13,157 nt of DNA from Lachnospiraceae bacterium (GTDB lineage: Bacteria; Bacillota; Clostridia; Lachnospirales; Lachnospiraceae), in contig JAAUZS010000020.1 of the NCBI GenBank assembly GCA_014804495.1, positions 1 to 13,157 on the forward strand, in the 5' to 3' direction. A model generated the notes under the pieces. It was not told the origin of the DNA and ran no database searches. It saw only the letters and a program-made list of their open reading frames with translations. Below are positions 1 through 6,938 of this stretch, piece after piece. Each line of letters starts with the position of its first letter. The stretch's first letter is position 1. A program made the translations under genes and the position numbers.

Positions 1-59
1 AATGACACAGTTTTCGCCCATTATCAAATGCAGAGTCATTGTTGTAACTTTATAAACAA

Positions 60-96
60 TTGCACAAATGGCTAAAATAGAGGCTTTTTTGTGCAA
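60..96. repeat. Perfect 9-bp inverted repeat upstream of helicase gene
   Basis: TTGCACAAA at 60-68 is exactly mirrored by TTTGTGCAA at 88-96, with a 19-nt spacer. It lies 34 bases before the helicase start, in the expected operator or 5' leader position. No good -35/-10 pair is visible around it, so it may be an operator, an mRNA hairpin, or part of a promoter not readable by eye. The repeat itself is certain; its role is inferred. Confidence 0.55.
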
Positions 97-129
97 AATA
101 AATAAGAAAGTATAGAGAGGAGACAATGT

Positions 130-3100
130 ATGGCTCAGCATATATCAGTAAGAGTACCGTGGCATGATCACGGCTGGGATGGTTCCGTATGTCAGGCACC
201 GGACATTAATAACGCTTGCCTGCGTTTAAAAAATATATATGAGAACCGTAATGATAAAGATGAACTGCGACTTTGCGGACAGTGTATGGAGGGGCATGAG
301 GAAAGTCTGCCTTGTATTAGTGAAGGCTCTGCGTTTATGTCGGCTAAGAAACTGGTCAGAAAAACAATTCATCCATACAAAAAGAGTAATCCACAGACAC
401 ACAGCCATTTTTTAGAAACGGATTTGGTATACCCGCCTTATTCATTGACTGCACGGCCGTTTGCGTGGATGATGCGCGAAAATATTGAAGCGTTAGCAGA
501 GCAATATGGAATTGATTATGATGCATCCCGTGAGCCGGTATTGCGTTTTCATACGAATTGGATTCAGGAAGCGGCTAATCATAAAGCTGTCTTTGACTAT
601 TTTTACAGTGATATTGTACCGAATGAATCAATTTGCATTGCTTATGCGAAACAGGTTCCGTTTGTAGAAGATTCCAGGCGTATTGTTGTTGCAATGGGAC
701 ATGTCAGAAAGATTATTCCGGCAGTTGAACATGCACATACAGAAGAAAAGCCGTTACGCTCCCTCACCTGGGAGACGCATATCTGCCATACCATTCGTTC
801 TGATCATAGGGATGGTTTTGTGATTCCTTACCAAGAGATGCTGGAATATGCCGAGGCACATCCTGACTTTGATATGAGTACCATAGCTGTATTTGCGCCA
901 GATGATGCTTTTGCTGAGTTTTCTTATGCGACTGAGCATATAAGCCATGATTCCGTGATAGAGGTTATTCTCTCCTGCATTAGGGCATTTGAGATTATCA
1001 ATACTTGCCTGGACGAGGATTACAGCAATGTGATCACCTGGCTGAATGCCCGGCTTGCTGAGGTCTGGAAAGATAGGGGAGCATTTCCGGGACTTGGAGC
1101 AATGCTGTCTGCGCTGGGAATTTCGGTCGGTATCCCTGTAGCAAAAGAGATAAAGGAGCAATTGGAAGATGAAGAGGATATTTGGAGTCTTGTAGATCAG
1201 ATGTTCAAACATCCGGGAGAAATCTTATCCGATAATCTTGCCTCTAAGATTACACCAATCGTTCAAAAGGCTTGGAAAGGATTATCGGAGGAGAGGCTGA
1301 CTTTGTTTAAGCTGTTGTCCCGGTTTGCAATTTCAATTCCACAGGCGGAAGTGTTCTTCTATGAAAATGAAAGGGAAAAGCAGGCTATTCATTTTACAGA
1401 TAGGGAAATTATAGAGAATCCTTATGTGCTTTATGAGCAGACAAGGCTGAAGGTTCCTGAGCTATATTTGTCTGTCAAGAAAGTGGATCGTGCGGCATTC
1501 CCTGTTCCTGCAGTTGCAGAAAAATATTCGCTCCCAAAGCCTACGATGCTGACATCTGATAACGATCAGAGACGTATCCGCGCCATTGCTATAAGCATAA
1601 TGGAAAATGAAGCATTGGCAGGTAATACAATACTGCCTTGCAAAATGCTTGTAGATAAGATGCGTGAGCTGACATTGGAGCCGGAGTGCAAAGTGACCAG
1701 TGATATTATTTCCGCCATTGAGAAATTTATGTGTGAGCATATCTTAAAGCGGGAAATGAAGGATGGCACAGAATATTACAAATTAGCCCGCATCAACGAA
1801 TTTGATGAGATTATAGAAAAAAGAATTAGGAAGCGCCTTGGCAGGGCAAAGCGTCTGGAGGTAAATGCTGACTGGCGAAAGATGCTTGATGACAAATTTG
1901 ATAAAGGGAAAAAAGGAATCTTACCGAAAGATGAAGAAAGGGCACGTCAGGAAAAGGCAGCTATCTTGGAAGAACTTGCCGGTTCAAGAATTGCTGTGTT
2001 GGTAGGAGATGCGGGAACAGGAAAAACAACTGTCTTATCCGTATTGTGCAGTCAACCGGATATTAAGGCGGGAGGTGTATTGCTGCTTGCCCCTACTGGA
2101 AAGGCCACTGTTCGATTGATGGAAAGCATGGGGGAGGAAGGGAAATCCTATACATCTTTAAATGTTGCTCAATTTTTGATTAAGAGTAAGCGATTTGATT
2201 GGAACGATATGCGATATTGCCTGTCTTCCTACGACTATAGGGATGTGCCGGAAACAGTCATCATTGACGAGGCATCTATGCTGACAGAAGAGATGTTTGG
2301 AGCATTGATGCAGGCACTGCGCTGGGCAAAGCGAATAATTTTTGTCGGCGATCCTAACCAGCTTCCTCCGATCGGGGCTGGAAGGCCATTTGTCGATTTG
2401 GTTCGTATTTTACGCATGGAACTTCCAGATGGTAAATTTCCGAAGGTATGTAACTGCTATGGTGAATTGACAGTCAACAGACGGCAAAACTCTGGTGAAT
2501 TTCGTATGGACGTGGAACTTGCTAGGTTCTTTACGGATACAGAGGGAATGCTGGAAGGCGATGTGCTGACTGAAATTGAAAAAGGTAACAGTCCGCATAT
2601 CAAGGTAAAGAAATGGGCATCAAAAGAGGAATTGGAGGAATCTATTTTATCTGTAATGGCTGAAGTATTGGGCATGAAGTCTGTTGATGACCAGGAAGGC
2701 TTTGACCTTGCTATGGGTGGAAGCAAAGGCGATTATGGAATTTTCTTTAACATGGGGTGCGCAGAGTCAGCAGATAAATGGCAGATATTAGCCCCTGCAC
2801 GCAATATGCCACAGGGTGTTATGAACATTAATCGTCTGATACATCTGAAGTATAGAGAGAAGCTGCTTGAGGTATCAAAGCGATACGGAAAATATAAGCG
2901 GATTCCGAATATGCTTGGACCGGAGAACATTATCTATGGGGATAAGGTCATTAATGTTGTGAATATAAGACGGGATGCGTATCCGAAGGATGACAATGCA
3001 AGAAATTATATTGCCAATGGCGAGATTGGAATTGCCTGTGCATCTTATACCAGTAAGAATCCAACAAATTATCTTCATGTAGAGTTCTCTTCGCAAAAGG

Positions 3101-3819
3101 GATACAATTACTCATATGACAGCAGTGATTTTAACGAAGAGAATAGTACAGCAAATCTTGAGCTTGCTTATGCGCTGACTGTACATAAGGCACAGGGAAG
3201 CCAGTTTAATACGGTTATTCTGGTCTTGTCTGAACCGTGCAGAATGGTATCCAGAGAGTTGCTATATACGGCCCTTACCCGTCAAACGGATCGGATTGTA
3301 ATTTTATACAATCAGGACACTTATCATCTTTTGAAGTATGCATCGGCGGTTCATTCAGATATTGCCCGGAGATTAACGGATTTGTTTGTCGATGTATTTG
3401 AGGATAAGGATACCAAGCCACAGGCAGTGGAAGTAGGCGGACAGTTCTTTGAAGAGGGCTTGATCCATAAAACAATAGAGGGTGATCTGGTTCGTTCCAA
3501 GTCAGAAGTGATCATTGCAGACTGTTTGCACTACAACGGATTGGCATATAAATATGAGGAGCCGTTGGAACTGGAAGGCCAGGTTAAAAGACCAGATTTT
3601 ACAATAGAAGATCCTGACACCGGCGATAAGTGGTACTGGGAGCATTGTGGTATGATGACTGATCCGAAGTATAAACGCCGCTGGGAAGAAAAGAAGAAAT
3701 TTTATGAGAAGAACGGTATCAAGGAAGGCAAGAATTTGATTGTTACTTACGATGATGAAAAGGGTGGATTGGATTCTTCTGCAATTGATGCTCTGATTAA
3801 AGAAATATTTGAACTGTAA
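130..3819 (+). CDS. RecD-like SF1 DNA helicase with C-terminal PD-(D/E)XK nuclease domain
   Basis: Predicted ATP-dependent 5'-3' DNA helicase fused to a nuclease. Residues about 1-120 form a Cys/His-containing region (opening HISVRVPWHDHGWDG; cysteines near 21, 30, 49, 52, 62) that I cannot assign. The helicase core carries Walker A GDAGTGKTT (626-634, K632), Walker B VIIDEAS (D713, E714), motif III VGDPNQLPP (739-747), a UvrD_C_2-type motif TVHKAQGSQ (1017-1025) and YTALTR (1046-1051). The C-terminus has a nuclease signature: E1126, RPDF with D1156, and EHCG with E1171. The start at 130 is chosen because GAGAGGAGA (115-123) sits 6 nt upstream; an ATG at 126 is out of frame. At 1229 aa it is much longer than a RecD subunit, and no RecB/RecC partner is adjacent. 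Such fusions occur in phage-defence and mobile DNA settings; a defence role here is inference. The helicase assignment is firm, the nuclease call likely. Confidence 0.9.
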   Translation: MAQHISVRVPWHDHGWDGSVCQAPDINNACLRLKNIYENRNDKDELRLCGQCMEGHEESLPCISEGSAFMSAKKLVRKTIHPYKKSNPQTHSHFLETDLVYPPYSLTARPFAWMMRENIEALAEQYGIDYDASREPVLRFHTNWIQEAANHKAVFDYFYSDIVPNESICIAYAKQVPFVEDSRRIVVAMGHVRKIIPAVEHAHTEEKPLRSLTWETHICHTIRSDHRDGFVIPYQEMLEYAEAHPDFDMSTIAVFAPDDAFAEFSYATEHISHDSVIEVILSCIRAFEIINTCLDEDYSNVITWLNARLAEVWKDRGAFPGLGAMLSALGISVGIPVAKEIKEQLEDEEDIWSLVDQMFKHPGEILSDNLASKITPIVQKAWKGLSEERLTLFKLLSRFAISIPQAEVFFYENEREKQAIHFTDREIIENPYVLYEQTRLKVPELYLSVKKVDRAAFPVPAVAEKYSLPKPTMLTSDNDQRRIRAIAISIMENEALAGNTILPCKMLVDKMRELTLEPECKVTSDIISAIEKFMCEHILKREMKDGTEYYKLARINEFDEIIEKRIRKRLGRAKRLEVNADWRKMLDDKFDKGKKGILPKDEERARQEKAAILEELAGSRIAVLVGDAGTGKTTVLSVLCSQPDIKAGGVLLLAPTGKATVRLMESMGEEGKSYTSLNVAQFLIKSKRFDWNDMRYCLSSYDYRDVPETVIIDEASMLTEEMFGALMQALRWAKRIIFVGDPNQLPPIGAGRPFVDLVRILRMELPDGKFPKVCNCYGELTVNRRQNSGEFRMDVELARFFTDTEGMLEGDVLTEIEKGNSPHIKVKKWASKEELEESILSVMAEVLGMKSVDDQEGFDLAMGGSKGDYGIFFNMGCAESADKWQILAPARNMPQGVMNINRLIHLKYREKLLEVSKRYGKYKRIPNMLGPENIIYGDKVINVVNIRRDAYPKDDNARNYIANGEIGIACASYTSKNPTNYLHVEFSSQKGYNYSYDSSDFNEENSTANLELAYALTVHKAQGSQFNTVILVLSEPCRMVSRELLYTALTRQTDRIVILYNQDTYHLLKYASAVHSDIARRLTDLFVDVFEDKDTKPQAVEVGGQFFEEGLIHKTIEGDLVRSKSEVIIADCLHYNGLAYKYEEPLELEGQVKRPDFTIEDPDTGDKWYWEHCGMMTDPKYKRRWEEKKKFYEKNGIKEGKNLIVTYDDEKGGLDSSAIDALIKEIFEL

Positions 3820-3831
3820 AGGGGTGTTGTT

Positions 3832-4503
3832 TTGAGAGTTTTATTCTGCAATATTGCATGGATGGATTATTACAAGGGCAATGTAAATGGCAATGACCAA
3901 CTTAAAAATGGTGGTACATATGTTTTAGAGAATGGAGATGCCCATGAGAAATATAATTTTTCTCCAGTTCTGCTATCAAAGGACAATATTATCTATCCAG
4001 ACGGAGAGTACTGCCTTGGTTTTGTTGAGACAAAATCTACAAATGGAAAGACAAGAAACCAGCTTAATATTGAAAAGATTGAGGGATACGAGGCATTGAA
4101 GAGCGAAAATGAGGCAGAGGATGTTCTTGTTATATACTGTGCAAAGTTCTCGAATTTCTCTACTTATGAGATTTATGTGGTTGGCTAGTATAAGCACGCT
4201 ACAGTGTATCGTAATTATACTGTGATGGAATTCGATAATGGAGAGGATGGCATATATGGACAGTTTTATAATGCCATTGCAAAGAAGTCAGACTGTGTTC
4301 GGCTTCCCCGTGGATTGCGTTGCCGTAGCAATATATGGCGTGTGCCAAGGAAGAAGGGTGGGATTTCTTATGGATTTGGACGGTCGAATGTCTGGTTCGC
4401 AGCCGATGCCGATAGGAATGACAGGTTGAAGCGATTCCTTGACTGTATTACGAAACAGATTGAAAAATATTTGAGAGAGAATTGGATAGATAAATATGAG
4501 TAA
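3832..4503 (+). pseudogene. Conserved-looking hypothetical gene interrupted by an in-frame amber stop
   Basis: A TTG start at 3832 follows AAAGGGGTG (3818-3826), so the gene is probably translated with the helicase gene, whose stop is 12 nt upstream. The reading frame runs 118 codons to TAG at 4186-4188, then continues in the same frame with no other stop to TAA at 4501-4503. Read through, the product would be 223 aa. The N-terminus begins MRVLFCNIAWMDYYKG. The interruption lies between VVG and YKHATVYRNYT. A TGG-to-TAG change would restore a Trp and give VVGWYKHATVYR, which reads as one continuous domain and fits my recollection of related proteins. The second half (RLPRGLRCRSNIWRVP and KKGGISYGFGRSNVWF) has no good ribosome-binding site of its own at GTG 4204. 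I do not recognise a named family. Alternatives: a split gene making two peptides, readthrough by an amber suppressor, or a sequencing error. The operon position suggests it works with the helicase. Confidence 0.7.
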
Positions 4504-4517
4504 ACGGGGAGTATAGA

Positions 4518-4679
4518 ATGTTTGGGAAATCCTCTATAGTGGAAATACAAGATTTTAAAGAAGGATGAAAGATTATAAATTCTATAACCGACAAAGAAGA
4601 GGCTTTTCTCTGGGCGATACTTGATATTATTTATATTGGAGTATGTTTTGTCCTTGCAAAAATATCTGCCCAAAAATAA
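4518..4679 (+). other. Possible small gene remnant with one internal stop
   Basis: ATG at 4518 is preceded by GGGGAG and opens a frame of 16 codons, ending at TGA (4566-4568). The same frame then stays open to TAA at 4677-4679 and encodes a hydrophobic stretch (AILDIIYIGVCFVLAKI). Treating the TGA as a decayed TGG would give one 53-residue protein with a possible membrane helix. Nothing here is recognised and the length is close to what chance allows, so this may be plain intergenic DNA. It is listed because it is the only coding-like signal between the broken gene and the terminator. Confidence 0.2.
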
Positions 4680-4717
4680 ATTCGGATTTGTGCGCTTGAA
4701 AATTGAATTAGAACCAC

Positions 4718-4758
4718 AAAATGCCGTTGCATGGACCAAGACTAAGCAACGGCATTTT
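4718..4758. terminator. Bidirectional intrinsic terminator
   Basis: A perfect 13-bp stem: AAAATGCCGTTGC (4718-4730) pairs with GCAACGGCATTTT (4746-4758), with a 15-nt loop. A T run follows on the + strand, and the A run at the left becomes a T run on the - strand, so it can stop transcription both ways. It sits 2 nt after the stop codon of the leftward XRE regulator and faces rightward transcripts from the helicase operon. Confidence 0.85.
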
Positions 4759-4760
4759 TA

Positions 4761-5567
4761 TCACCGTTTCATCCTGCTCAATGGTGAATCCTTATATGCC
4801 GGGGATTTCTTCATGATGTTTTTTAAGATTGTTCGCTCTTGATCCGTCAATTTTTCATACCGGATTTGCAACTGCATACACATAAGGGCAGTGAACACGT
4901 CAAGATAGGAACCCGGCACTGCCATTGCCTTTTGTGCGTCCTTGAGCAGTTTCAGGGCATTAGAGTTGTCCGGCGCACTGTCTGTATCGTCCTTATGTAT
5001 ATTTCTGATGTCATGGAGGATAGCATCCCATGTCCGGTGAGTAATCTGGCAGAAATAATCTTCTTCCTGTATCTGTAAAGCCGCCAAAGCTTTTAAGACA
5101 GTATCTTCCTCTACCAGCTGATATTTGGAAAGAACTTGCTCCCGTAAGACTTCCAGAAGACTGTTGAAGTCTTTGAAGTGCATGGTGGCGATACCGTCCA
5201 CATAAATCTCCGTGTCCGTCATCAGGGTAACAAAGTCCTTATGCGTGGCAATCTCACAAAGTAAGCGGTTGTTGATATGCCCGCTTTTTAACAACTCTAT
5301 CATATCATCATTCAAATGCAGCTCCGTAAGTTCCGTGTTCGGATGATTCCGGTTTTCTGTCAGGCAGAGGAGGTAATCCGCTGACACTCCGTAAAATTTT
5401 GCCAGCGTCACAAGACTGCCGTGGCTGATTTCCCTATACTCTTCATTTTCATAGCTGCCTAAAGCTGATTTTGAAATACCTGTGGCTGTTGCCAGTTCTT
5501 CTAATTTTAAGTGCCGTTCTAATCTTAAATCTTTCAACCGCTCTTGAATCGTCATTTCCTGTTTCAT
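4761..5567 (-). CDS. XRE-family helix-turn-helix transcriptional regulator
   Basis: A 268-aa DNA-binding regulator with an N-terminal Cro/C1-type helix-turn-helix (about residues 7-70: LKLEELATATGISKSALGSYE, then a second helical part ending GVSADYLLCLTEN). The remaining ~190 residues are probably helical and not assigned; they may sense a signal or a partner. An upstream in-frame ATG (5633) exists, but the start at 5567 is preferred because GGAAGGAG lies 9 nt before it on the - strand and the predicted -10 box (5607-5612) would fall inside the longer reading frame. It is transcribed away from the replication gene, as element control genes often are, and ends directly at a strong terminator. 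It probably represses its own promoter and element functions (inferred from the operator-like repeat). Certain as an HTH protein; target not shown. Confidence 0.85.
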   Translation of the reverse strand: MKQEMTIQERLKDLRLERHLKLEELATATGISKSALGSYENEEYREISHGSLVTLAKFYGVSADYLLCLTENRNHPNTELTELHLNDDMIELLKSGHINNRLLCEIATHKDFVTLMTDTEIYVDGIATMHFKDFNSLLEVLREQVLSKYQLVEEDTVLKALAALQIQEEDYFCQITHRTWDAILHDIRNIHKDDTDSAPDNSNALKLLKDAQKAMAVPGSYLDVFTALMCMQLQIRYEKLTDQERTILKNIMKKSPAYKDSPLSRMKR

Positions 5568-5606
5568 GGATTCGCGCTCCTTCCAATTCGTTGCTTTTGC
5601 CAAACC

Positions 5607-5639
5607 ATTATACCACACTAATTCCACGAACATGGAATT
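5607..5639 (-). promoter_or_regulatory. XRE gene promoter with inverted-repeat operator
   Basis: On the - strand, TGGTATAAT gives a consensus -10 (5607-5612) with an extended-10 TG. The -35 region is poor in sequence but is occupied by a perfect inverted repeat: AATTCCA (5620-5626), 6-nt spacer, TGGAATT (5633-5639). A dyad over the -35 position of an XRE gene is the usual place for autorepressor binding. The sequence is plain; the regulator-operator pairing is inferred. Confidence 0.6.
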
Positions 5640-5891
5640 TTTGGGATTTACTGCTTCATTCCTGATTTGTGGACATACGGCACAAGGAACGAAAATGTTC
5701 TATGATACAGATAGTTCATTGATGGATTATTCCAATCGAATGATCGGTCTGTATGGGATATGCACCCCGGCGATGTAGCGCAACGACTTTCGGTAGGGAA
5801 ATGAGGAACCCCGACCGCAACGAGCGTACCAGAGGGAGCAAAACGTCGCTGTAAAACCGGGGGCAGGAACGACAACAGGGAGAACCGGCAA
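5640..5891. promoter_or_regulatory. Gene-free structured leader upstream of the initiator gene
   Basis: This 252-base stretch separates the divergent regulator from the RepA_N gene and has no convincing coding frame. Its right half is richer in G+C than the left. CGCAACGA occurs twice (5779-5786 and 5816-5823), each followed by a GGGA, and a looser third copy AACGAC...GGGA lies at 5868-5881. CCCCGG (5765-5770) can pair with CCGGGG (5857-5862), enclosing the first two copies. It could be an iteron-like origin, a structured 5' leader, or both. No clear promoter was found. Confidence 0.4.
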
Positions 5892-6302
5892 ATGGACACA
5901 AGAATGATACTGAACAACAATATTTTTCCATACCAAAACAAGAAGGAGGACACCGACTGGATGGAAGTTGAATTTATGACCGCAGACACGTCGCTGCCGC
6001 CAAGTATGCCGCTCCCGGAAGCGGTACTCCAGCTTCCGATTAGCAGCACTGCAAAGATCATGTATGCTCGTATGCTGGATGCTGTAATGACGGATGGCTT
6101 GGAAGACGTGAACGGGATTTTATTTATCCGTTTCCCAATCATGGAACTGTCAGAAGTACTTTCCAAAAGCCACATGACAGTCAAGCGATCCCTTAAAGAA
6201 CTGGAGGAAGTAGGGCTGATCATGCGTATCCGTCAAGGTATCGGGAAACCCAACAAAATATATGTACTCATCCCAAGGATGGAGGAGATATGCCGTGAAT
6301 GA
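5892..6302 (+). CDS. RepA_N-type replication initiator-like protein (short form)
   Basis: A 136-aa protein matching the RepA_N pattern of plasmid and mobile-element initiators: an alpha-helical segment ISSTAKIMYARMLDAVM (about 50-66), a winged helix-turn-helix (FPIMELSEVLSKSHMTVKRSLKELEEVGLI, about 81-110), and the typical ending RIRQGIGKPNKIYVLIP. It lacks the long variable C-terminal part of plasmid RepA proteins, so it may act as a DNA-binding regulator or a minimal initiator of the excised element. Start is uncertain. ATG 5892 has GGGAG 9 nt upstream; ATG 5961, in the same frame, has the stronger AAGGAGG (5943-5949) 11 nt upstream and would give 113 aa. That AAGGAGGACAC string is also found before the relaxase. 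The 3' end overlaps the next gene by 8 nt, indicating translational coupling. Confidence 0.75.
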   Translation: MDTRMILNNNIFPYQNKKEDTDWMEVEFMTADTSLPPSMPLPEAVLQLPISSTAKIMYARMLDAVMTDGLEDVNGILFIRFPIMELSEVLSKSHMTVKRSLKELEEVGLIMRIRQGIGKPNKIYVLIPRMEEICRE

Positions 6303-6588
6303 AAAGTTGGAAAAACTGAATCGGGAATTGGAAGAGACCGAAGCAAAATTGCGGCGGGCGCAGCATCAGGAAAAGATTCTGGAATACCAGATTAAGAAGC
6401 TGAACAGGAGGGAGAGGACACACCGACTCTGTACCAGTGGAGCAATGCTGGAAAGCTATCTTCCTCACCCGGAAAATGTGACGGACGAACAGGTCAATGT
6501 CATTTTGAAAACACTTTTCCATAGGAACGATATAAGGCAGTTCATAGCAAAAATTCTTGCAGAAAACGAAAAGGAGGAGACAAAGTGA
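6295..6588 (+). CDS. DUF3847-like coiled-coil protein of mobilizable elements
   Basis: A 97-aa protein. The first ~45 residues are a heptad-rich coiled coil (EKLEKLNRELEETEAKLRR and onward), followed by RRERTHRLCTSGAMLESYLPH and a helical C-terminus. This pattern fits the DUF3847 family, which is common beside MobA/MobL relaxases in Firmicutes elements; its function is unknown. An accessory role in relaxosome assembly or replication is inference. The GTG start at 6295 is chosen over an upstream in-frame ATG (6262) because GGAGGAGA (6281-6288) is 6 nt before it and the shorter form begins with the expected NEKLEKLN. It overlaps the initiator gene by 8 nt. Its stop is followed at once by the hairpin-rich block. 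Confidence 0.8.
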   Translation: MNEKLEKLNRELEETEAKLRRAQHQEKILEYQIKKLNRRERTHRLCTSGAMLESYLPHPENVTDEQVNVILKTLFHRNDIRQFIAKILAENEKEETK

Positions 6589-6606
6589 ATCATCCCCTCT
6601 GAAAGA

Positions 6607-6647
6607 GGGCGCAACTATACACCACCTGCCGGTGGTGCGTTGCGCCC
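6607..6647. repeat. Nested perfect hairpin 1 (9-bp outer stem, 7-bp inner stem)
   Basis: GGGCGCAAC (6607-6615) pairs with GTTGCGCCC (6639-6647). Inside it CACCACC (6620-6626) pairs with GGTGGTG (6631-6637) around a TGCC loop. The only unpaired bases between stems are TATA on one side and one C on the other. This is the strongest structure in the block. Confidence 0.8.
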
Positions 6648-6675
6648 TGTCGGGGGCTTCTCCGCTGCCGCTTCG

Positions 6676-6713
6676 GTCGGCGCATAGCCGACGTCCACCG
6701 GACGTCGTGCGCC
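6676..6713. repeat. Nested hairpin 2 with a competing alternative stem
   Basis: GGCGCA (6679-6684) pairs with TGCGCC (6708-6713), enclosing GACGTCC (6690-6696) paired with GGACGTC (6700-6706) across an ACC loop. This repeats the nested layout of hairpin 1. GTCGGC (6676-6681) can instead pair with GCCGAC (6687-6692), which would break both stems, so two folds exclude each other. Confidence 0.75.
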
Positions 6714-6719
6714 CTGCGG

Positions 6720-6793
6720 AAAGCGGATGATTTTCGCTTTGATCCAATCATCACAGGGGACGCTGCAATTCCCCTGCGCTGGCTGATGCCAGC
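6720..6793. repeat. Three further hairpins in tandem
   Basis: AAAGCG (6720-6725) pairs with CGCTTT (6735-6740). CAGGGGA (6754-6760) pairs with TCCCCTG (6770-6776). GCTGGC (6778-6783) pairs with GCCAGC (6788-6793) around TGAT. All stems are perfect. With hairpins 1 and 2 they make a nearly continuous run of secondary structure over ~190 bases. Confidence 0.7.
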
Positions 6794-6914
6794 TACCCCC
6801 CTTGCAGATTTGACGTCCGAAATCACCTTGCATTACAAGCTGTTTCTATCCGATAAGTTTATATGAATTCAGCTATACTTTTTTAATGAGATAGCGTACA
6901 ATGAAGCTAGTGAC

Positions 6915-6925
6915 AAATCGGAATT
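6915..6925 (+). repeat. 11-bp leader repeat, copy 1
   Basis: AAATCGGAATT lies 13 nt before the endonuclease start codon and occurs again upstream of the next gene (7366-7376). Here it is part of a small hairpin: ACAAAT (6913-6918) with ATTTGT (6923-6928). Confidence 0.5.
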
Positions 6926-6938
6926 TGTGGAGGAGAAA

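Larger units (their letters stand above)
6589..6926. other. Hairpin-rich non-coding block; candidate oriT or single-strand origin
   Basis: This 338-base stretch holds no credible gene. Its first ~200 bases are GC-rich and consist of consecutive inverted repeats (separately listed); the last ~85 are AT-rich and belong with the following cargo gene. A cluster of stable hairpins between element replication and mobilization genes is where origins of transfer or single-strand initiation sites occur. No nick-site consensus was recognised, so the oriT call is inference. An RNA role (leader or processed small RNA from the rep transcript) is the main alternative. Confidence 0.45.

Noticed and set aside
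1..40. AATGAC (1-6) and GTCATT (35-40) inverted repeat as a possible element end
   Set aside because: Only 6 bp, at the window edge, and no matching copy was found past the integrase.
754..1212. Leftward 152-codon open frame inside the helicase gene
   Set aside because: It lies antisense to a gene with full family motifs, has no ribosome-binding site and no recognisable protein features.
4204..4503. Separate gene starting at GTG 4204
   Set aside because: No ribosome-binding site and it is in the same frame as the preceding broken gene; better explained as its second half.
4761..5633. Longer form of the XRE regulator starting at 5633
   Set aside because: The start would lie upstream of its own predicted -10 box and lacks a ribosome-binding site; 5567 has a good one.
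5730..5750. CCAATC/GATCGG imperfect dyad as an operator
   Set aside because: One mismatch in 6 bp arms; not above chance.
6268..6747. Leftward 159-codon frame over the DUF3847 gene and hairpin block
   Set aside because: It arises from GC-rich inverted repeats and the antisense of a coiled-coil gene; composition is not protein-like.
6607..6793. Hairpin block as a CRISPR array
   Set aside because: The repeats are different inverted pairs, not identical direct repeats with regular spacers, and no cas gene is present.
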